Assembly: GCA_934351255.1 (NCBI GenBank)
Contig: CAKRJH010000007.1
Location: forward strand, 62,001-126,000
Source of the DNA: an uncultured Lachnospiraceae bacterium
GTDB taxonomy: Bacteria; Bacillota; Clostridia; Lachnospirales; Lachnospiraceae
Reading direction: 5' to 3'
Length of the DNA stretch: 64,000 nt
How positions within the stretch are numbered: the stretch's first letter is position 1; each line of letters opens with the position of its first letter. Under the pieces are notes generated by a model. The model worked only from the letters and a program-made list of their open reading frames with translations, was not told where the DNA came from and did no database searches. The translations under genes were made by a program, and so were the position numbers. Shown here piece by piece: positions 1-8,729 of this stretch.

Positions 1-692
1 AGCTCTCCGGCGATCATATTCAGTTTTCGGCGGGGAGAGATGGTCTTGCGGGCGGCAAGCGCCGTCAGATTGGCAGCGTTTTCGATGGACAGATGGATCC
101 CTCCGAGCGCGGTGTACAGACAGGCCATGGCGATCAGGTTGTAAAAATACTGATTGTAGGGATCGGCGTCGGAACGGGTGAGAGAAACCTCTTTGCGGGG
201 TTCGATCGTCTCCGTCAGAGAAGTCATCAGGTCTGCCAGCTGCTCCGGATGTTCCCGCACGGTTTTTTCCACAAAATCCCGGTTTACCTGAAACTGTGTC
301 AGCAATGCCTGAAGAATGCTCTGATTGATGGAAGAGTCCGCGGCATCTGCATTGACACTGAGTGTGACCGTATCACCGGCATGGAAAATGCCGTCGGCCT
401 TCTGCTGTTCCAACAGGTGTTTGGCAGTGTTGTCATCGCAGTAAGTGACAGAAAGCATGGCGCCGTTTTTGTCCGTGGAGAGTGCATCTGCCATGGTACA
501 AAAAATATTGGCATTGAAACTTTTGTCTGTGACGATTGCGACCGGTATCGTATGGAAACTCTCGCTTTCCGTCATATTGGAAAATGCGACTTTGAACAGA
601 CAGGCCAGTACGACAGGGAAGACCAGGATCCAGAACAGGTTGGTCTTGTTTCTGAGCAGGCGTAACAGCGTATATTTGAAAACAGATTGCAT
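1..692 (-). CDS. ABC-2 type transporter permease, C-terminal part beyond the window
   Basis: Reading leftward from an ATG whose first base is 692, the frame stays open to the window edge, giving the first 230 residues. It begins MQSVFKYTLLRLLRNK, then a hydrophobic helix (about residues 18-38), then a long hydrophilic stretch and renewed hydrophobicity near residues 170-190. A short cytoplasmic start, one helix and a large extracellular domain are typical of the ABC-2 exporter family (drug, lipid or bacteriocin export). The partner ATPase lies just upstream on the same strand, with 18 bases between the genes. A GGAGG-like motif precedes the ATG. The substrate cannot be told from sequence. Confidence 0.85.
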   Translation of the reverse strand, partial: MQSVFKYTLLRLLRNKTNLFWILVFPVVLACLFKVAFSNMTESESFHTIPVAIVTDKSFNANIFCTMADALSTDKNGAMLSVTYCDDNTAKHLLEQQKADGIFHAGDTVTLSVNADAADSSINQSILQALLTQFQVNRDFVEKTVREHPEQLADLMTSLTETIEPRKEVSLTRSDADPYNQYFYNLIAMACLYTALGGIHLSIENAANLTALAARKTISPRRKLNMIAGE

Positions 693-710
693 GATAACCT
701 CCATGTTTTT

Positions 711-1649
711 TTAATCCCGCAGTTCTTTGCCGGTAATCTCTAAAAATACATCGTTCAACGTTGGCAGCTGTGAGTAGACATGACCAATGGAGAGATCTTT
801 TTCCTGCAGATAACCGAGCAGACGGACCAGATTGTGTTTTCCGCCATCGCACAGCACAGTAAGCGTATGATCCTCGTAGTCTGCCTGATATACGTGTGGC
901 AGGGTGCGGATGTGGGCGAGATCCTCCGCCGGAAGATCCATCAGTTCGAGGGTGATGATCTCGCTTTTCTTGATGAGCCGGATCAGCTCTTCCTTGGTGC
1001 CAAGAGCGATGTTTCTTCCTTTGTCCATGATGGCGATCCGGGTACAGATCTGTTCCACTTCTTCCATGTAGTGGGAGGTGTAGATGATCGTGGCACCGGC
1101 ACGGTTGAGATCTACGATCCCCTCCAGAATGTTGTTCCGGCTCTGCGGATCGACGGCTACGGTAGGCTCATCGAGAATGATCAGTTTTGGTTTGTGTGCG
1201 ATCCCACAGGCGATGTTTAAGCGGCGCAGAAGTCCACCGGAGAGTTTTTTTGGATAAAATCCCGTAAACTCCTCGAGCCCGACAAAGGAAATGGCATCAT
1301 TGACACAGCGTTTGCGGGTGGCGGAGTCTTTGACATACAGACTGCAGAAATAGTCGATGTTTTCGCGGACTGTCAGTTCCTGAAAGACCGCGACATTCTG
1401 CATGACGACACCGATCTGGCGCTTGATGTCATAACTGTCCGGACGCATGGGACGGCCGAAGACTTCGATATTGCCTTTGTCGTAGGATAGCAATGAGAGA
1501 AGGCAGTTGATCGTGGTGGTCTTGCCGGAGCCGTTTGGCCCGAGCAGACCGAAGATTTCGCCCTCCTGTATGGTCAGATTCAGATGGTCGAGTGCGAGCA
1601 GTTCTTTGTACCGCTTGACCAGATTTTCGATGTTTACGATTGTTTGCAT
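711..1649 (-). CDS. ABC transporter ATP-binding protein (ABC-2 exporter)
   Basis: A 312-residue ATPase that should power the permease encoded immediately downstream. Visible motifs are Walker A GPNGSGKTT (about residues 37-45), the Q-loop region IGVVMQN, signature LSGGLLRR, Walker B KLIILDEP and the H-loop IIYTSHYMEE. The C-terminal roughly 90 residues after the nucleotide-binding domain fit the extension common in DrrA/CcmA-like exporters. AGGGAGG lies just before the ATG. The gene is divergent from a kinase/regulator pair starting at 1797, which probably controls it. The substrate is unknown; drug, lantibiotic or lipid export are the usual choices. Confidence 0.93.
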   Translation of the reverse strand: MQTIVNIENLVKRYKELLALDHLNLTIQEGEIFGLLGPNGSGKTTTINCLLSLLSYDKGNIEVFGRPMRPDSYDIKRQIGVVMQNVAVFQELTVRENIDYFCSLYVKDSATRKRCVNDAISFVGLEEFTGFYPKKLSGGLLRRLNIACGIAHKPKLIILDEPTVAVDPQSRNNILEGIVDLNRAGATIIYTSHYMEEVEQICTRIAIMDKGRNIALGTKEELIRLIKKSEIITLELMDLPAEDLAHIRTLPHVYQADYEDHTLTVLCDGGKHNLVRLLGYLQEKDLSIGHVYSQLPTLNDVFLEITGKELRD

Positions 1650-1676
1650 GGGGATCCTCCCTTGTATTTTATGGTT

Positions 1677-1686
1677 CTATCGATAG
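1677..1686. promoter_or_regulatory. Palindrome CTATCGATAG in the divergent intergenic region
   Basis: A perfect 10-bp palindrome with partly matching flanks (TATG on the left, CATA on the right), 28 bases upstream of the ABC ATPase start and upstream of the kinase promoter. Its position makes it a candidate operator for the adjacent NarL-type regulator, but this is inference from location and symmetry only. Confidence 0.35.
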
Positions 1687-1736
1687 CATAAACGATAAAA
1701 TATGGAAACAGAAGTGCAGGATGTCAGGAAAAGAAG

Positions 1737-1765
1737 ATGACATTTGTCACAAAGTTCATTATACT
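1737..1765 (+). promoter_or_regulatory. Sigma-A-like promoter of the sensor kinase operon
   Basis: ATGACA (1737-1742), 17-base spacer, TATACT (1760-1765): five of six matches at -35 and a good -10. The predicted start near 1772 leaves a short leader before the GGAGAGGAGG ribosome-binding site and the ATG at 1797. Confidence 0.6.
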
Positions 1766-1796
1766 GGAAATAGTGCACACAGGAGAGGAGGAGCAA

Positions 1797-2909
1797 ATGC
1801 AACGACTGATTGATCAGGGAATTCTTTATGTGGCAGGGCTGCTCCTTCTGGGAGGGACAGCGGGCTGGGTTCGTCCTGTGCTCGCAGCCCTGTTTGCATT
1901 GATTTATGTATCTGTGTCCAATTATGTGAGAGGGAGCAGGGGGGGGCTGTGTGTTGCGGTGATGCTGACCGGGATATGCTGTTTTTTGCCGGAGCTGCTG
2001 TGTTTTCTGCCACTTATCTGTTATGATATGGTATGGCATTGTCTGGAACGCAGACGGTCTGTGTTCGCGGGCGTGGCCGTTGTGGTGCTGATCGCAGCAT
2101 ATGCACTGCTGCGGGGAGGACGTACCATGGGATCCGGGCTTATATGGCTGGGATTTCTGATGGTGCTTGCCGGAGTGGGCGCATATCGGACGAGACATCA
2201 GCTTCAGCAAAAAGAGGCATATATCCATCTGAAAGACAGTTCGACGGAACTGCGGATGGTCATGCAGAGGAGACAGCAGGAGCTGATGGAGAAACAGGAT
2301 TATGAAATCCATCTTGCCACACTGCAGGAGCGCAACAGGATTGCCAGGGAGATTCATGACAATGTGGGACATATGTTGTCCCGCGCCATTTTGCAGATGG
2401 GAGCACTGCAGACGATCCACCGGGAGGCACCACTGCACGGACAGCTTGGCCAGATCAATGATACGCTTGGGGATGCGATGAACAGCATCCGGGAAAGTGT
2501 GCATGATCTTCACAATGAATCGCTGGATCTGCGGCAGGCTATGTATGAACTCTGCAGGGAATTTGAATCAGAGTATCACGTGGAGCTTCACTATGATATG
2601 ACGCAGGAGATTCCGCGCACCGTCAAGTACTGTTTCCTTGCGGTTATCAAGGAAGCCTTTGCCAATGTAGTGCGTCACAGTGATGCGGATAAGGTGTCTG
2701 TCTTTGTGTGTGAACATCCGGGATTCTATCAGATGTCTGTGGAGGACAATGGAACGACAGCCAGTCTTCCGGATGCAGCCGGGCCGGGAGAAGGAGGAAT
2801 CGGTCTTGCCAATATGACGGACCGTGTCCAGGCACTTGGCGGGTCGATCCACTTTCGGGCGGATAACGGGTTTCACATTATGATCTCGATTCCGAAGCAG
2901 AAACCATGA
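1797..2909 (+). CDS. Membrane sensor histidine kinase, NarL/DesK-type (HisKA_3)
   Basis: A 370-residue kinase. Residues about 1-130 hold four to five hydrophobic helices with almost no extracellular loop, followed by a helical linker rich in Gln/Glu. The phospho-acceptor is His187 in EIHDNVGH, the HisKA_3 signature, and the C-terminus has an HATPase domain with GIGLANMTDRV. An upstream in-frame ATG at 1737 is rejected because the ATG at 1797 follows a strong GGAGAGGAGG site and the 1737 region is better read as a promoter. The stop overlaps the regulator leader, indicating one operon. By analogy with LiaRS/YvfTU-type pairs it probably senses membrane or antibiotic stress and controls the divergent exporter. 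Confidence 0.9.
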   Translation: MQRLIDQGILYVAGLLLLGGTAGWVRPVLAALFALIYVSVSNYVRGSRGGLCVAVMLTGICCFLPELLCFLPLICYDMVWHCLERRRSVFAGVAVVVLIAAYALLRGGRTMGSGLIWLGFLMVLAGVGAYRTRHQLQQKEAYIHLKDSSTELRMVMQRRQQELMEKQDYEIHLATLQERNRIAREIHDNVGHMLSRAILQMGALQTIHREAPLHGQLGQINDTLGDAMNSIRESVHDLHNESLDLRQAMYELCREFESEYHVELHYDMTQEIPRTVKYCFLAVIKEAFANVVRHSDADKVSVFVCEHPGFYQMSVEDNGTTASLPDAAGPGEGGIGLANMTDRVQALGGSIHFRADNGFHIMISIPKQKP

Positions 2910-2920
2910 GAGGAGCATAT

Positions 2921-3544
2921 ATGAAGGTTGCAATTATAGATGATGACCAGCTTGTCGCGTTGTCATTGAAGACGATCCTGGAGGCGGATGCGCGGGTCGA
3001 GGTGGTGGGAACCGGTACGGATGGGATGGAGGCTGTTGCACTGTATCAGAGGGAACAGCCGGATGTCCTGCTGATGGATATTCAGATGAAACCTATGGGA
3101 GGGCTGGAGGCTGCCGGGGAGATCCTGCAGACGGATCCGAAGGCGAAGATCCTGTTTCTGACCACGTTTTCTGATGATGCCTATATTATCAAAGCGCTGG
3201 AACTTGGGGCGAAAGGCTATATTTTGAAGCAGGATTTCGAGGGAATCCTTCCGGCGTTATTTGCGGTAGATCAGGGGCAGAGCGTCTTCGGTGGTGAGAT
3301 TGTTAATAAACTGCCGGTGCTGATGCAGCCCAAAACGGCATTTGACTACAGCCAGTATGAGATTGGCCCGAGGGAACAGGAGATCATTGCCCAGGTGGGG
3401 AGTGGAAAAAGCAACCGCGAGATTGCGGATGCCCTGTGTTTCAGCGAGGGAACGGTACGCAATTACATCAGTACCATACTGGACAAGCTGTCGCTGCGTG
3501 ACAGAACCCAGCTTGCCGTGTTTTACTGGACAAAGGTGCGCTGA
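2921..3544 (+). CDS. Response regulator, NarL/FixJ family
   Basis: A 207-residue regulator. The receiver domain shows acidic residues at the N-terminus (IIDDDQ), phospho-acceptor Asp53 in LLMDIQMKP and the conserved Lys near FLTT...KGYILK. The C-terminus carries a LuxR-type helix-turn-helix (PREQEIIAQV...NREIADALCFSEGTVRNY). The ATG at 2921 is chosen over one at 2906 because GAGAGGAG lies 7-13 bases upstream of it. It partners the kinase just upstream. The likely target is the divergent ABC exporter, inferred from gene order. Confidence 0.92.
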   Translation: MKVAIIDDDQLVALSLKTILEADARVEVVGTGTDGMEAVALYQREQPDVLLMDIQMKPMGGLEAAGEILQTDPKAKILFLTTFSDDAYIIKALELGAKGYILKQDFEGILPALFAVDQGQSVFGGEIVNKLPVLMQPKTAFDYSQYEIGPREQEIIAQVGSGKSNREIADALCFSEGTVRNYISTILDKLSLRDRTQLAVFYWTKVR

Positions 3545-3617
3545 TGCCGGAATGCAGCCGGTGGGATGGGAAAGACAGATGTAACATACTCGGTGAAAAA
3601 GAGAGGAATGAGAAAAT

Positions 3618-4982
3618 ATGAACGCGAGAGAAAAGTCGGATTTTACGCAGGGCAGTATTCTGAATAAACTGATCCCATTTATGATCCCGATCCTGGGAGC
3701 CTTGATCCTGCAGGCGGCCTACGGTGCGGTCGACCTTCTGGTTGTCGGACAGTTTGGAACGACGGCGGGATTGTCTGCCGTGTCGACCGGAAGCCAGATC
3801 CTGAATCTGGTCACCTTTGTGATCACGCAGTTCGCGATGGGAATCACGGTACTGATCGCCCGATATATCGGTGAGAAGAGTGAGGGGCAGATCGGGGAAC
3901 TGCTTGGAGGTGCGGTGACGATCTTTGCCATGATCTGCGTCCTGCTGTTTGTGGTGATGGTGTTCTTCGCAAGACCGCTGGTCATTCTGATGCAGGCTCC
4001 GAAGGAGGCAGTTTCACTGACCGGAACTTATGTGAGGATCTGCGGCAGCGGCATCATTTTTATTGTGGCGTACAATGTGCTGGCCGCCATTTTCAGAGGA
4101 TTTGGGGACAGCAGATCGCCGTTGTTGTTCGTGGCTGTGGCGTGTTTTGTCAATGTGATCGGAGACCTGATCCTGGTGGCCGGACTGCATCTGGATGCGG
4201 CGGGCGCAGCGATCGCGACGGTTGCGGCGCAGGCCGTGAGCGTGGCGCTGGCGTTGATCATCCTGAAAAAGAAGCGGTATGGTTTTCAGATCAGAAGACA
4301 GGATTTCAGGCTCAATCGACAGTGCAAAAGGCTGGTTCGTGTGGGGGTGCCGCTGGCATTGCAGGAATTTCTGACACAAATGTCGTTTTTGGCACTTTGC
4401 GCGTTCGTAAACCGGCTTGGGCTCGAGGCTTCCTCGGGCTATGGCGTAGCCTGCAAGGTGGTCAACTTTGCGATGCTTGTGCCAAGTGCGCTGATGCAGT
4501 CCATGGCATCTTTTGTATCGCAGAACGTCGGTGCCGGCAAGCATCGGAGAGCGAGAAAGTCCATGCTCACGGGAATGGGAGTGGGGCTGGTGGTCGGAGT
4601 GGTCGTATTTATCGTCGTCTGGATCTTCGGAGATACCCTGACATCGCTGTTTACGAAGAATGAGGCAGTCATCCGCAAAGGAGCACAGTATCTGAGAGGG
4701 TTTGCTCCGGAGACGATCGTTACCGCTGTTTTGTTTAGTCTGGTAGGATTTTTCAATGGATATGAGAAGACGGTGTGGGTTATGATCCAGGGATTGACGC
4801 AGACTCTGCTGGTCAGACTGCCGTTTGCCTATGTGATGAGTATACAGCCGCATGCAAGCCTGACCAGGATCGGTCTGGCAGCACCGGTTGCAACCTGCTT
4901 TGGAATTATGTTAAATATAATATTTTATCTGGTGTTTACCGGAAGCCACAAGAACGATGTGAACTGGATGAATGACTATTAA
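3618..4982 (+). CDS. MATE-family multidrug efflux transporter
   Basis: A 454-residue integral membrane protein with about twelve hydrophobic segments, the expected size for the family. The pattern of two six-helix halves is visible (starts LIPFMIPILGALILQAAYG; the second half begins near RLVRVGVPLALQEF). MATE proteins export organic cations and drugs in exchange for Na+ or H+. GAGAGGAATGAG precedes the ATG. The gene follows the kinase/regulator pair by 73 bases and may share its transcript. The end lies close to, but does not overlap, the preferred start of the antiporter gene. Exact substrates are unknown. Confidence 0.92.
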   Translation: MNAREKSDFTQGSILNKLIPFMIPILGALILQAAYGAVDLLVVGQFGTTAGLSAVSTGSQILNLVTFVITQFAMGITVLIARYIGEKSEGQIGELLGGAVTIFAMICVLLFVVMVFFARPLVILMQAPKEAVSLTGTYVRICGSGIIFIVAYNVLAAIFRGFGDSRSPLLFVAVACFVNVIGDLILVAGLHLDAAGAAIATVAAQAVSVALALIILKKKRYGFQIRRQDFRLNRQCKRLVRVGVPLALQEFLTQMSFLALCAFVNRLGLEASSGYGVACKVVNFAMLVPSALMQSMASFVSQNVGAGKHRRARKSMLTGMGVGLVVGVVVFIVVWIFGDTLTSLFTKNEAVIRKGAQYLRGFAPETIVTAVLFSLVGFFNGYEKTVWVMIQGLTQTLLVRLPFAYVMSIQPHASLTRIGLAAPVATCFGIMLNIIFYLVFTGSHKNDVNWMNDY

Positions 4983-5007
4983 AAAAGGAAAAGAATGGAG
5001 AAAACAA

Positions 5008-6651
5008 ATGAAAAAACGTTGGATGATTAGTATTGCTGCATTGATTATTTTCGGGATCCTGCTGTATTTTACGCTGACGACGAGCAGCACTGTGGATCTG
5101 GACACATATCAGCCGAAGGTGTATTCGACCTGCGGAGCACTTCTTCCGCCTGTGCTCGCCATTGGGCTGGCGCTGATCACAAAGGAAGTCTATACGTCGC
5201 TGTTCGCAGGAATCGTGCTGGGCGCCCTGCTCTATGCCAATGGCAATCTGGTGCTGATGCTCAATACCATGCTGTTTCACGAAGAGGGCGGGATGGTGTA
5301 CAAGCTGGCGAGCAGTACCAATGTTGGTATTCTGATCTTTCTGGTCGTACTCGGGATCCTGGTGGCTTTGATGAATAAGGTGGGAGGCTCTGCCGCCTTC
5401 GGCCGGTGGGCCTCCGGGCATATTACCTCGAGAAAAGGATCCCAGCTTGCGACGATGGTGCTGGGAGCACTGATCTTTGTGGATGATTATTTCAACTGTC
5501 TGACAGTGGGCTCAGTCATGCGTCCGGTCACAGACCGTCATCAGGTATCACGTGCCAAACTGGCCTATCTGATCGATGCGACGGCCGCACCGATCTGCAT
5601 TATCGCACCGGTATCGAGCTGGGCTGCCGCGGTGACGTCATCCGTCCCTGCAGGAAGTAACATCAATGGATTTTCCATGTTTCTGCATACTATACCATTT
5701 AACTTTTATGCGCTTGGAACACTCATCATGATCCTGTGTATCATTGCCATGGATTTTGATTACGGTTCCATGAAAGTGCACGAACAGAATGCGATTGCCG
5801 GAGATCTGTTTACGACGCCGGATCGCCCGTATGAGGACGCGGACAAGGAAGTGGCAAACAGTAATGGCAAGGTCATTGATCTGGTATTTCCGGTGGTGGT
5901 ATTGATCATCTGCTGTGTGATCGGGATGATCTATACCGGTGGATTTTTCTCCGGGGAAAGTTTTGTCAATGCCTTTGCCAATGCGGATGCATCCCAGGGA
6001 CTGGTCTTTGGAAGCATTGTCACGCTGGTGATCACGTTTTGCTTTTATATGACCAGAGGCGTGATTTCGTTTCAGGAGTTTGCGGATGCGATACCGGAGG
6101 GCTTTAAGGCGATGGTGGCTCCGATCTTAATCCTGACGATGGCGTGGACACTGTCGGGAATGACCAATCTGCTCGGAGCCAGATATTATGTGCATGATAT
6201 TGTGGCGGCATCCGCCGGAAGTGTGGCGATCATCCTGCCGGCATTGATCTTTGTGATCGCGGCGTTTCTGGCATTTGCCACAGGGACAAGCTGGGGGACA
6301 TTCTCGATCCTGATCCCGATCGTATGTAATGTGTTCGGGGAGGCATCCTCCTATGAAATGCTGGTGATTGCGATCGCAGCCTGTCTGTCAGGTGCGGTGT
6401 GCGGCGATCACTGTTCACCAATCTCTGATACGACGATCATGGCGTCAGCCGGGGCGCACTGCAACCATGTCAATCATGTTTCGACCCAGCTTCCTTATGC
6501 GATGACCGTGGCTTGTGTGTCAGCGGCAGGATATGTGCTGGCCGGTGTGATTGGATATTATGATGGCCCGGCGATCGTGGCATTTCCTGTGACGATGGCG
6601 GTGCTGGTGGTGACGCTGTATGTGATACGGAAACGCAGTGGGAAGAAGTAA
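5008..6651 (+). CDS. NhaC-type Na+/H+ antiporter family protein
   Basis: A 547-residue polytopic protein with about eleven to thirteen helices. Family-like segments are LVVLGILVALMNKVGG, FVDDYFNCLTVG, SSWAAAVTSSV, FATGTSWGTFSI and DHCSPISDTTIMAS, matching the NhaC/ion-transporter superfamily. These carriers exchange Na+ for H+ or organic anions. An in-frame ATG at 4972 would overlap the MATE gene; 5008 is preferred because GGAG lies eight bases upstream and MKKRWMISIAALIIF then leads straight into the first helix. A terminator follows the gene. The substrate is not certain: several members carry malate or lactate. Confidence 0.88.
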   Translation: MKKRWMISIAALIIFGILLYFTLTTSSTVDLDTYQPKVYSTCGALLPPVLAIGLALITKEVYTSLFAGIVLGALLYANGNLVLMLNTMLFHEEGGMVYKLASSTNVGILIFLVVLGILVALMNKVGGSAAFGRWASGHITSRKGSQLATMVLGALIFVDDYFNCLTVGSVMRPVTDRHQVSRAKLAYLIDATAAPICIIAPVSSWAAAVTSSVPAGSNINGFSMFLHTIPFNFYALGTLIMILCIIAMDFDYGSMKVHEQNAIAGDLFTTPDRPYEDADKEVANSNGKVIDLVFPVVVLIICCVIGMIYTGGFFSGESFVNAFANADASQGLVFGSIVTLVITFCFYMTRGVISFQEFADAIPEGFKAMVAPILILTMAWTLSGMTNLLGARYYVHDIVAASAGSVAIILPALIFVIAAFLAFATGTSWGTFSILIPIVCNVFGEASSYEMLVIAIAACLSGAVCGDHCSPISDTTIMASAGAHCNHVNHVSTQLPYAMTVACVSAAGYVLAGVIGYYDGPAIVAFPVTMAVLVVTLYVIRKRSGKK

Positions 6652-6666
6652 GGATTACAGTATAGA

Positions 6667-6728
6667 ATAGTTTTCCGGAAGAATGGGATCAATTTGATTG
6701 AGCAGTTCTTTTGGAAGACTATTTTTTT
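6667..6728 (+). terminator. Intrinsic terminator after the NhaC gene
   Basis: ATAGT/ACTAT, TTCC/GGAA and AAGAA/TTCTT segments pair to form one long hairpin, followed by seven T residues. Confidence 0.7.
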
Positions 6729-6855
6729 GCACACTTCGTGATGATAGAGATAGCCTGTTTTTTTGATGGAGATGGTATTTTTCGTCCAACCGCAGTATAA
6801 TAATTCTGATGTGTTTGGAAGGGAGTCAACAAAACGCCCTGGATTGGAGGATACT

Positions 6856-7482
6856 ATGAACGAAAACATGAGAAAAAGAAATGAAATTCTGGCGCAGACA
6901 GTGATCAAGGGACTGGAGTCCAGAAACATGTCAGGATATTATGCAGCAGACAAAGAAGAGGCGCTTCAGAAGGCACTCGAACTGATCGGAACGGGAAGTA
7001 CGGTGGCGATGGGTGGCTGCCAGAGTGCACATGAGATCGGGCTGATCCAGGCATTACAGGAGGGCGATTACCGGTACATTGACCGTTCCAATATGACACC
7101 CCGCGAAGGTCTTATGGCGGCGTACGATGCGGATGTGTTTCTGTCCAGTGCCAATGCAATGACCAATGATGGGATCATGGTCAATATTGATGGAAATTCC
7201 AACAGAGTTTCCTGCATCGCGCAGGGACCGCGGAAGGTCGTATTCATTGTGGGTATGAATAAAGTCTGTTCGGATCTCGATGAGGCGATGAAACGTGCCA
7301 GAAATGTAGCGGCACCGGCCAATGCACAGCGTTTTGAAGTGAAGACACCGTGTAAGATGACCGGAAAATGTCTGGACTGCAAATCTCCTGACACGATCTG
7401 CTGTCAGTTTCTGATCACGAGATATTCCCGCCATGAGGGAAGGATCCATGTTATACTGGTCAATGATGTACTGGGATATTAA
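6856..7482 (+). CDS. LUD-domain (lactate-utilisation type, DUF162) protein
   Basis: A 208-residue soluble protein of the LutC/YkgG family. Recognisable are the N-terminal TVIKGLESRNM helix, GTGSTVAMGGCQSAHEIG and the FLSSANAMTNDGIMVNID strand region. The C-terminus has a cysteine-rich tail, CKMTGKCLDCKS...CC, common in stand-alone anaerobe members and possibly a metal site. LutABC proteins oxidise lactate through an Fe-S complex, but no lutA or lutB is nearby, so a lactate role is only a possibility. The start at 6856 follows TTGGAGG; an upstream in-frame ATG at 6763 lacks a site and would add a peptide unlike the family. Confidence 0.85.
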   Translation: MNENMRKRNEILAQTVIKGLESRNMSGYYAADKEEALQKALELIGTGSTVAMGGCQSAHEIGLIQALQEGDYRYIDRSNMTPREGLMAAYDADVFLSSANAMTNDGIMVNIDGNSNRVSCIAQGPRKVVFIVGMNKVCSDLDEAMKRARNVAAPANAQRFEVKTPCKMTGKCLDCKSPDTICCQFLITRYSRHEGRIHVILVNDVLGY

Positions 7483-7508
7483 TAGAAATCTGTAAAACAT
7501 CCTATAAT
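7479..7508 (+). promoter_or_regulatory. Candidate promoter of the LacI-type regulator
   Basis: TTAATA (7479-7484), 18-base spacer and a perfect TATAAT (7503-7508). The -35 is weak (four of six). The start would leave about 20 bases before the ATG at 7534. Confidence 0.45.
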
Positions 7509-7533
7509 GCCAGGAAAAAACAAGGAGGAGCAT

Positions 7534-8613
7534 ATGTCGATCAAAAAAATAGCAGAAATCGCCGGGGTATCTGCGGCTACGGTATCCCGTGTTCTCAACA
7601 ATCCCAATTATAAATGCTCTTCTCCGGAGGTGCGCGACCGCATCTGGAGGGCGGCGATCGAGCAGAATTATACGCCGAACACGGCAGCCCGCAATCTGAA
7701 GATGGGGATCCGGCATTCAGAGAAAAAGGTATATTATATCGGAGTTCTCATGACCAGAATGGAGAAAGCGACGACGGATCCTTTCTTTAATGAGTTGATG
7801 CGGGTGATCGAAAGCGAGATCCACAAACAGGCTGCCATTCTGACCAAGGTATGGTATATGCCGCTGTTTTCCAACGACAGGAAATGCCGCCAGGAGGATC
7901 TGAACCGGATCATTGATGAGATGTATGAGGAGACGGATCCTCACTGTGACGGCCTGATCATTATCGGAAAATGCAATCAGGAGGCGTTGATCAAGTTGAA
8001 TGCCAGGTTTAAGAGTGTCACCTCGGTGAACCGCAATTCCACCAACTATGAGGTGGATGAGGTGCTCTGTGACGGAGAAAAGGTGGCGATGATGGCCGTG
8101 GAATATCTGATCTCGCAGGGACACCGCCGCATCGGATATGTGGGAGACTGTCAGAATGAAGCGAGATTCCGCGGGTTTGTGAAGACATTACATAAACATG
8201 ATCTTGAGCCGCAGGAAGCTTACATTGTGCAGACGGAGCAGACTGAGACGGAGGGGTATGCCGCCATGCAGGCGTTCTGCAAAGCGCAGGATCAGCCGAC
8301 GGGGATCTACTGTGCCAATGACATCACAGCGATCGGCATGCTCAAATACCTTTCCAACAACAGGATACGTTATTATAATCCTTCGGTCATTGCCAGCGAT
8401 GACATTGAGGAGGCGCAGTTCACCCAGCCGATGCTGACGACGGTGAGCCTGCCCAAGGAGGAGATGGGGAAATTTGCGCTGTATCTGCTGATCGACCGGA
8501 TGAGCGGAGGCCACAAAAGCGTGGTGCGGACAGAACTGGAAGGGAAGCTGATGATCCGCGGAAGCTGCAGACCTGCTGCGGAGAGTCATATGTTTGACAA
8601 GAGTAATCTTTGA
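7534..8613 (+). CDS. LacI-family transcriptional regulator
   Basis: A 359-residue repressor-type protein. Residues 1-50 are a LacI helix-turn-helix (SIKKIAEIAGVSAATVSRVL, then a hinge region at NTAARNLKMG). The rest is a periplasmic-binding-protein-like effector domain with QGHRRIGYVGD, typical of sugar-sensing members. The start at 7534 follows AAGGAGGAG; an in-frame ATG at 7507 has no site. The next genes are a CstA-type transporter with its own promoter and leader, and an LUD gene upstream, so the regulated target is not obvious. The effector is probably a sugar or nucleoside, but this cannot be read from the sequence. Confidence 0.92.
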   Translation: MSIKKIAEIAGVSAATVSRVLNNPNYKCSSPEVRDRIWRAAIEQNYTPNTAARNLKMGIRHSEKKVYYIGVLMTRMEKATTDPFFNELMRVIESEIHKQAAILTKVWYMPLFSNDRKCRQEDLNRIIDEMYEETDPHCDGLIIIGKCNQEALIKLNARFKSVTSVNRNSTNYEVDEVLCDGEKVAMMAVEYLISQGHRRIGYVGDCQNEARFRGFVKTLHKHDLEPQEAYIVQTEQTETEGYAAMQAFCKAQDQPTGIYCANDITAIGMLKYLSNNRIRYYNPSVIASDDIEEAQFTQPMLTTVSLPKEEMGKFALYLLIDRMSGGHKSVVRTELEGKLMIRGSCRPAAESHMFDKSNL

Positions 8614-8680
8614 GAAACCGCATATTAAAAACTGCACAAAAGAAATGAAATTTTTGCTAAAATTCTATGCAATTTTAATC

Positions 8681-8709
8681 TTGTCATTCTGGGAAAAAGG
8701 GAGTAAAAC
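8681..8709 (+). promoter_or_regulatory. Promoter of the T-box/cstA transcript
   Basis: TTGTCA (8681-8686), 17-base spacer, TAAAAC (8704-8709). The predicted start near 8716 lies just ahead of the structured leader. Confidence 0.5.
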
Positions 8710-8729
8710 ATTAGGTGAATCAAGAAAGA

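Noticed and set aside
4014..4853. Long open frame on the minus strand opposite the MATE gene
   Set aside because: It has a composition rich in His, Arg and Gln typical of antisense frames, no ribosome-binding site, and lies fully opposite a clear family gene.
4972..5007. Upstream ATG for the NhaC-type gene overlapping the MATE gene
   Set aside because: No suitable ribosome-binding site; the ATG at 5008 has GGAG at good spacing and begins the first membrane helix directly.
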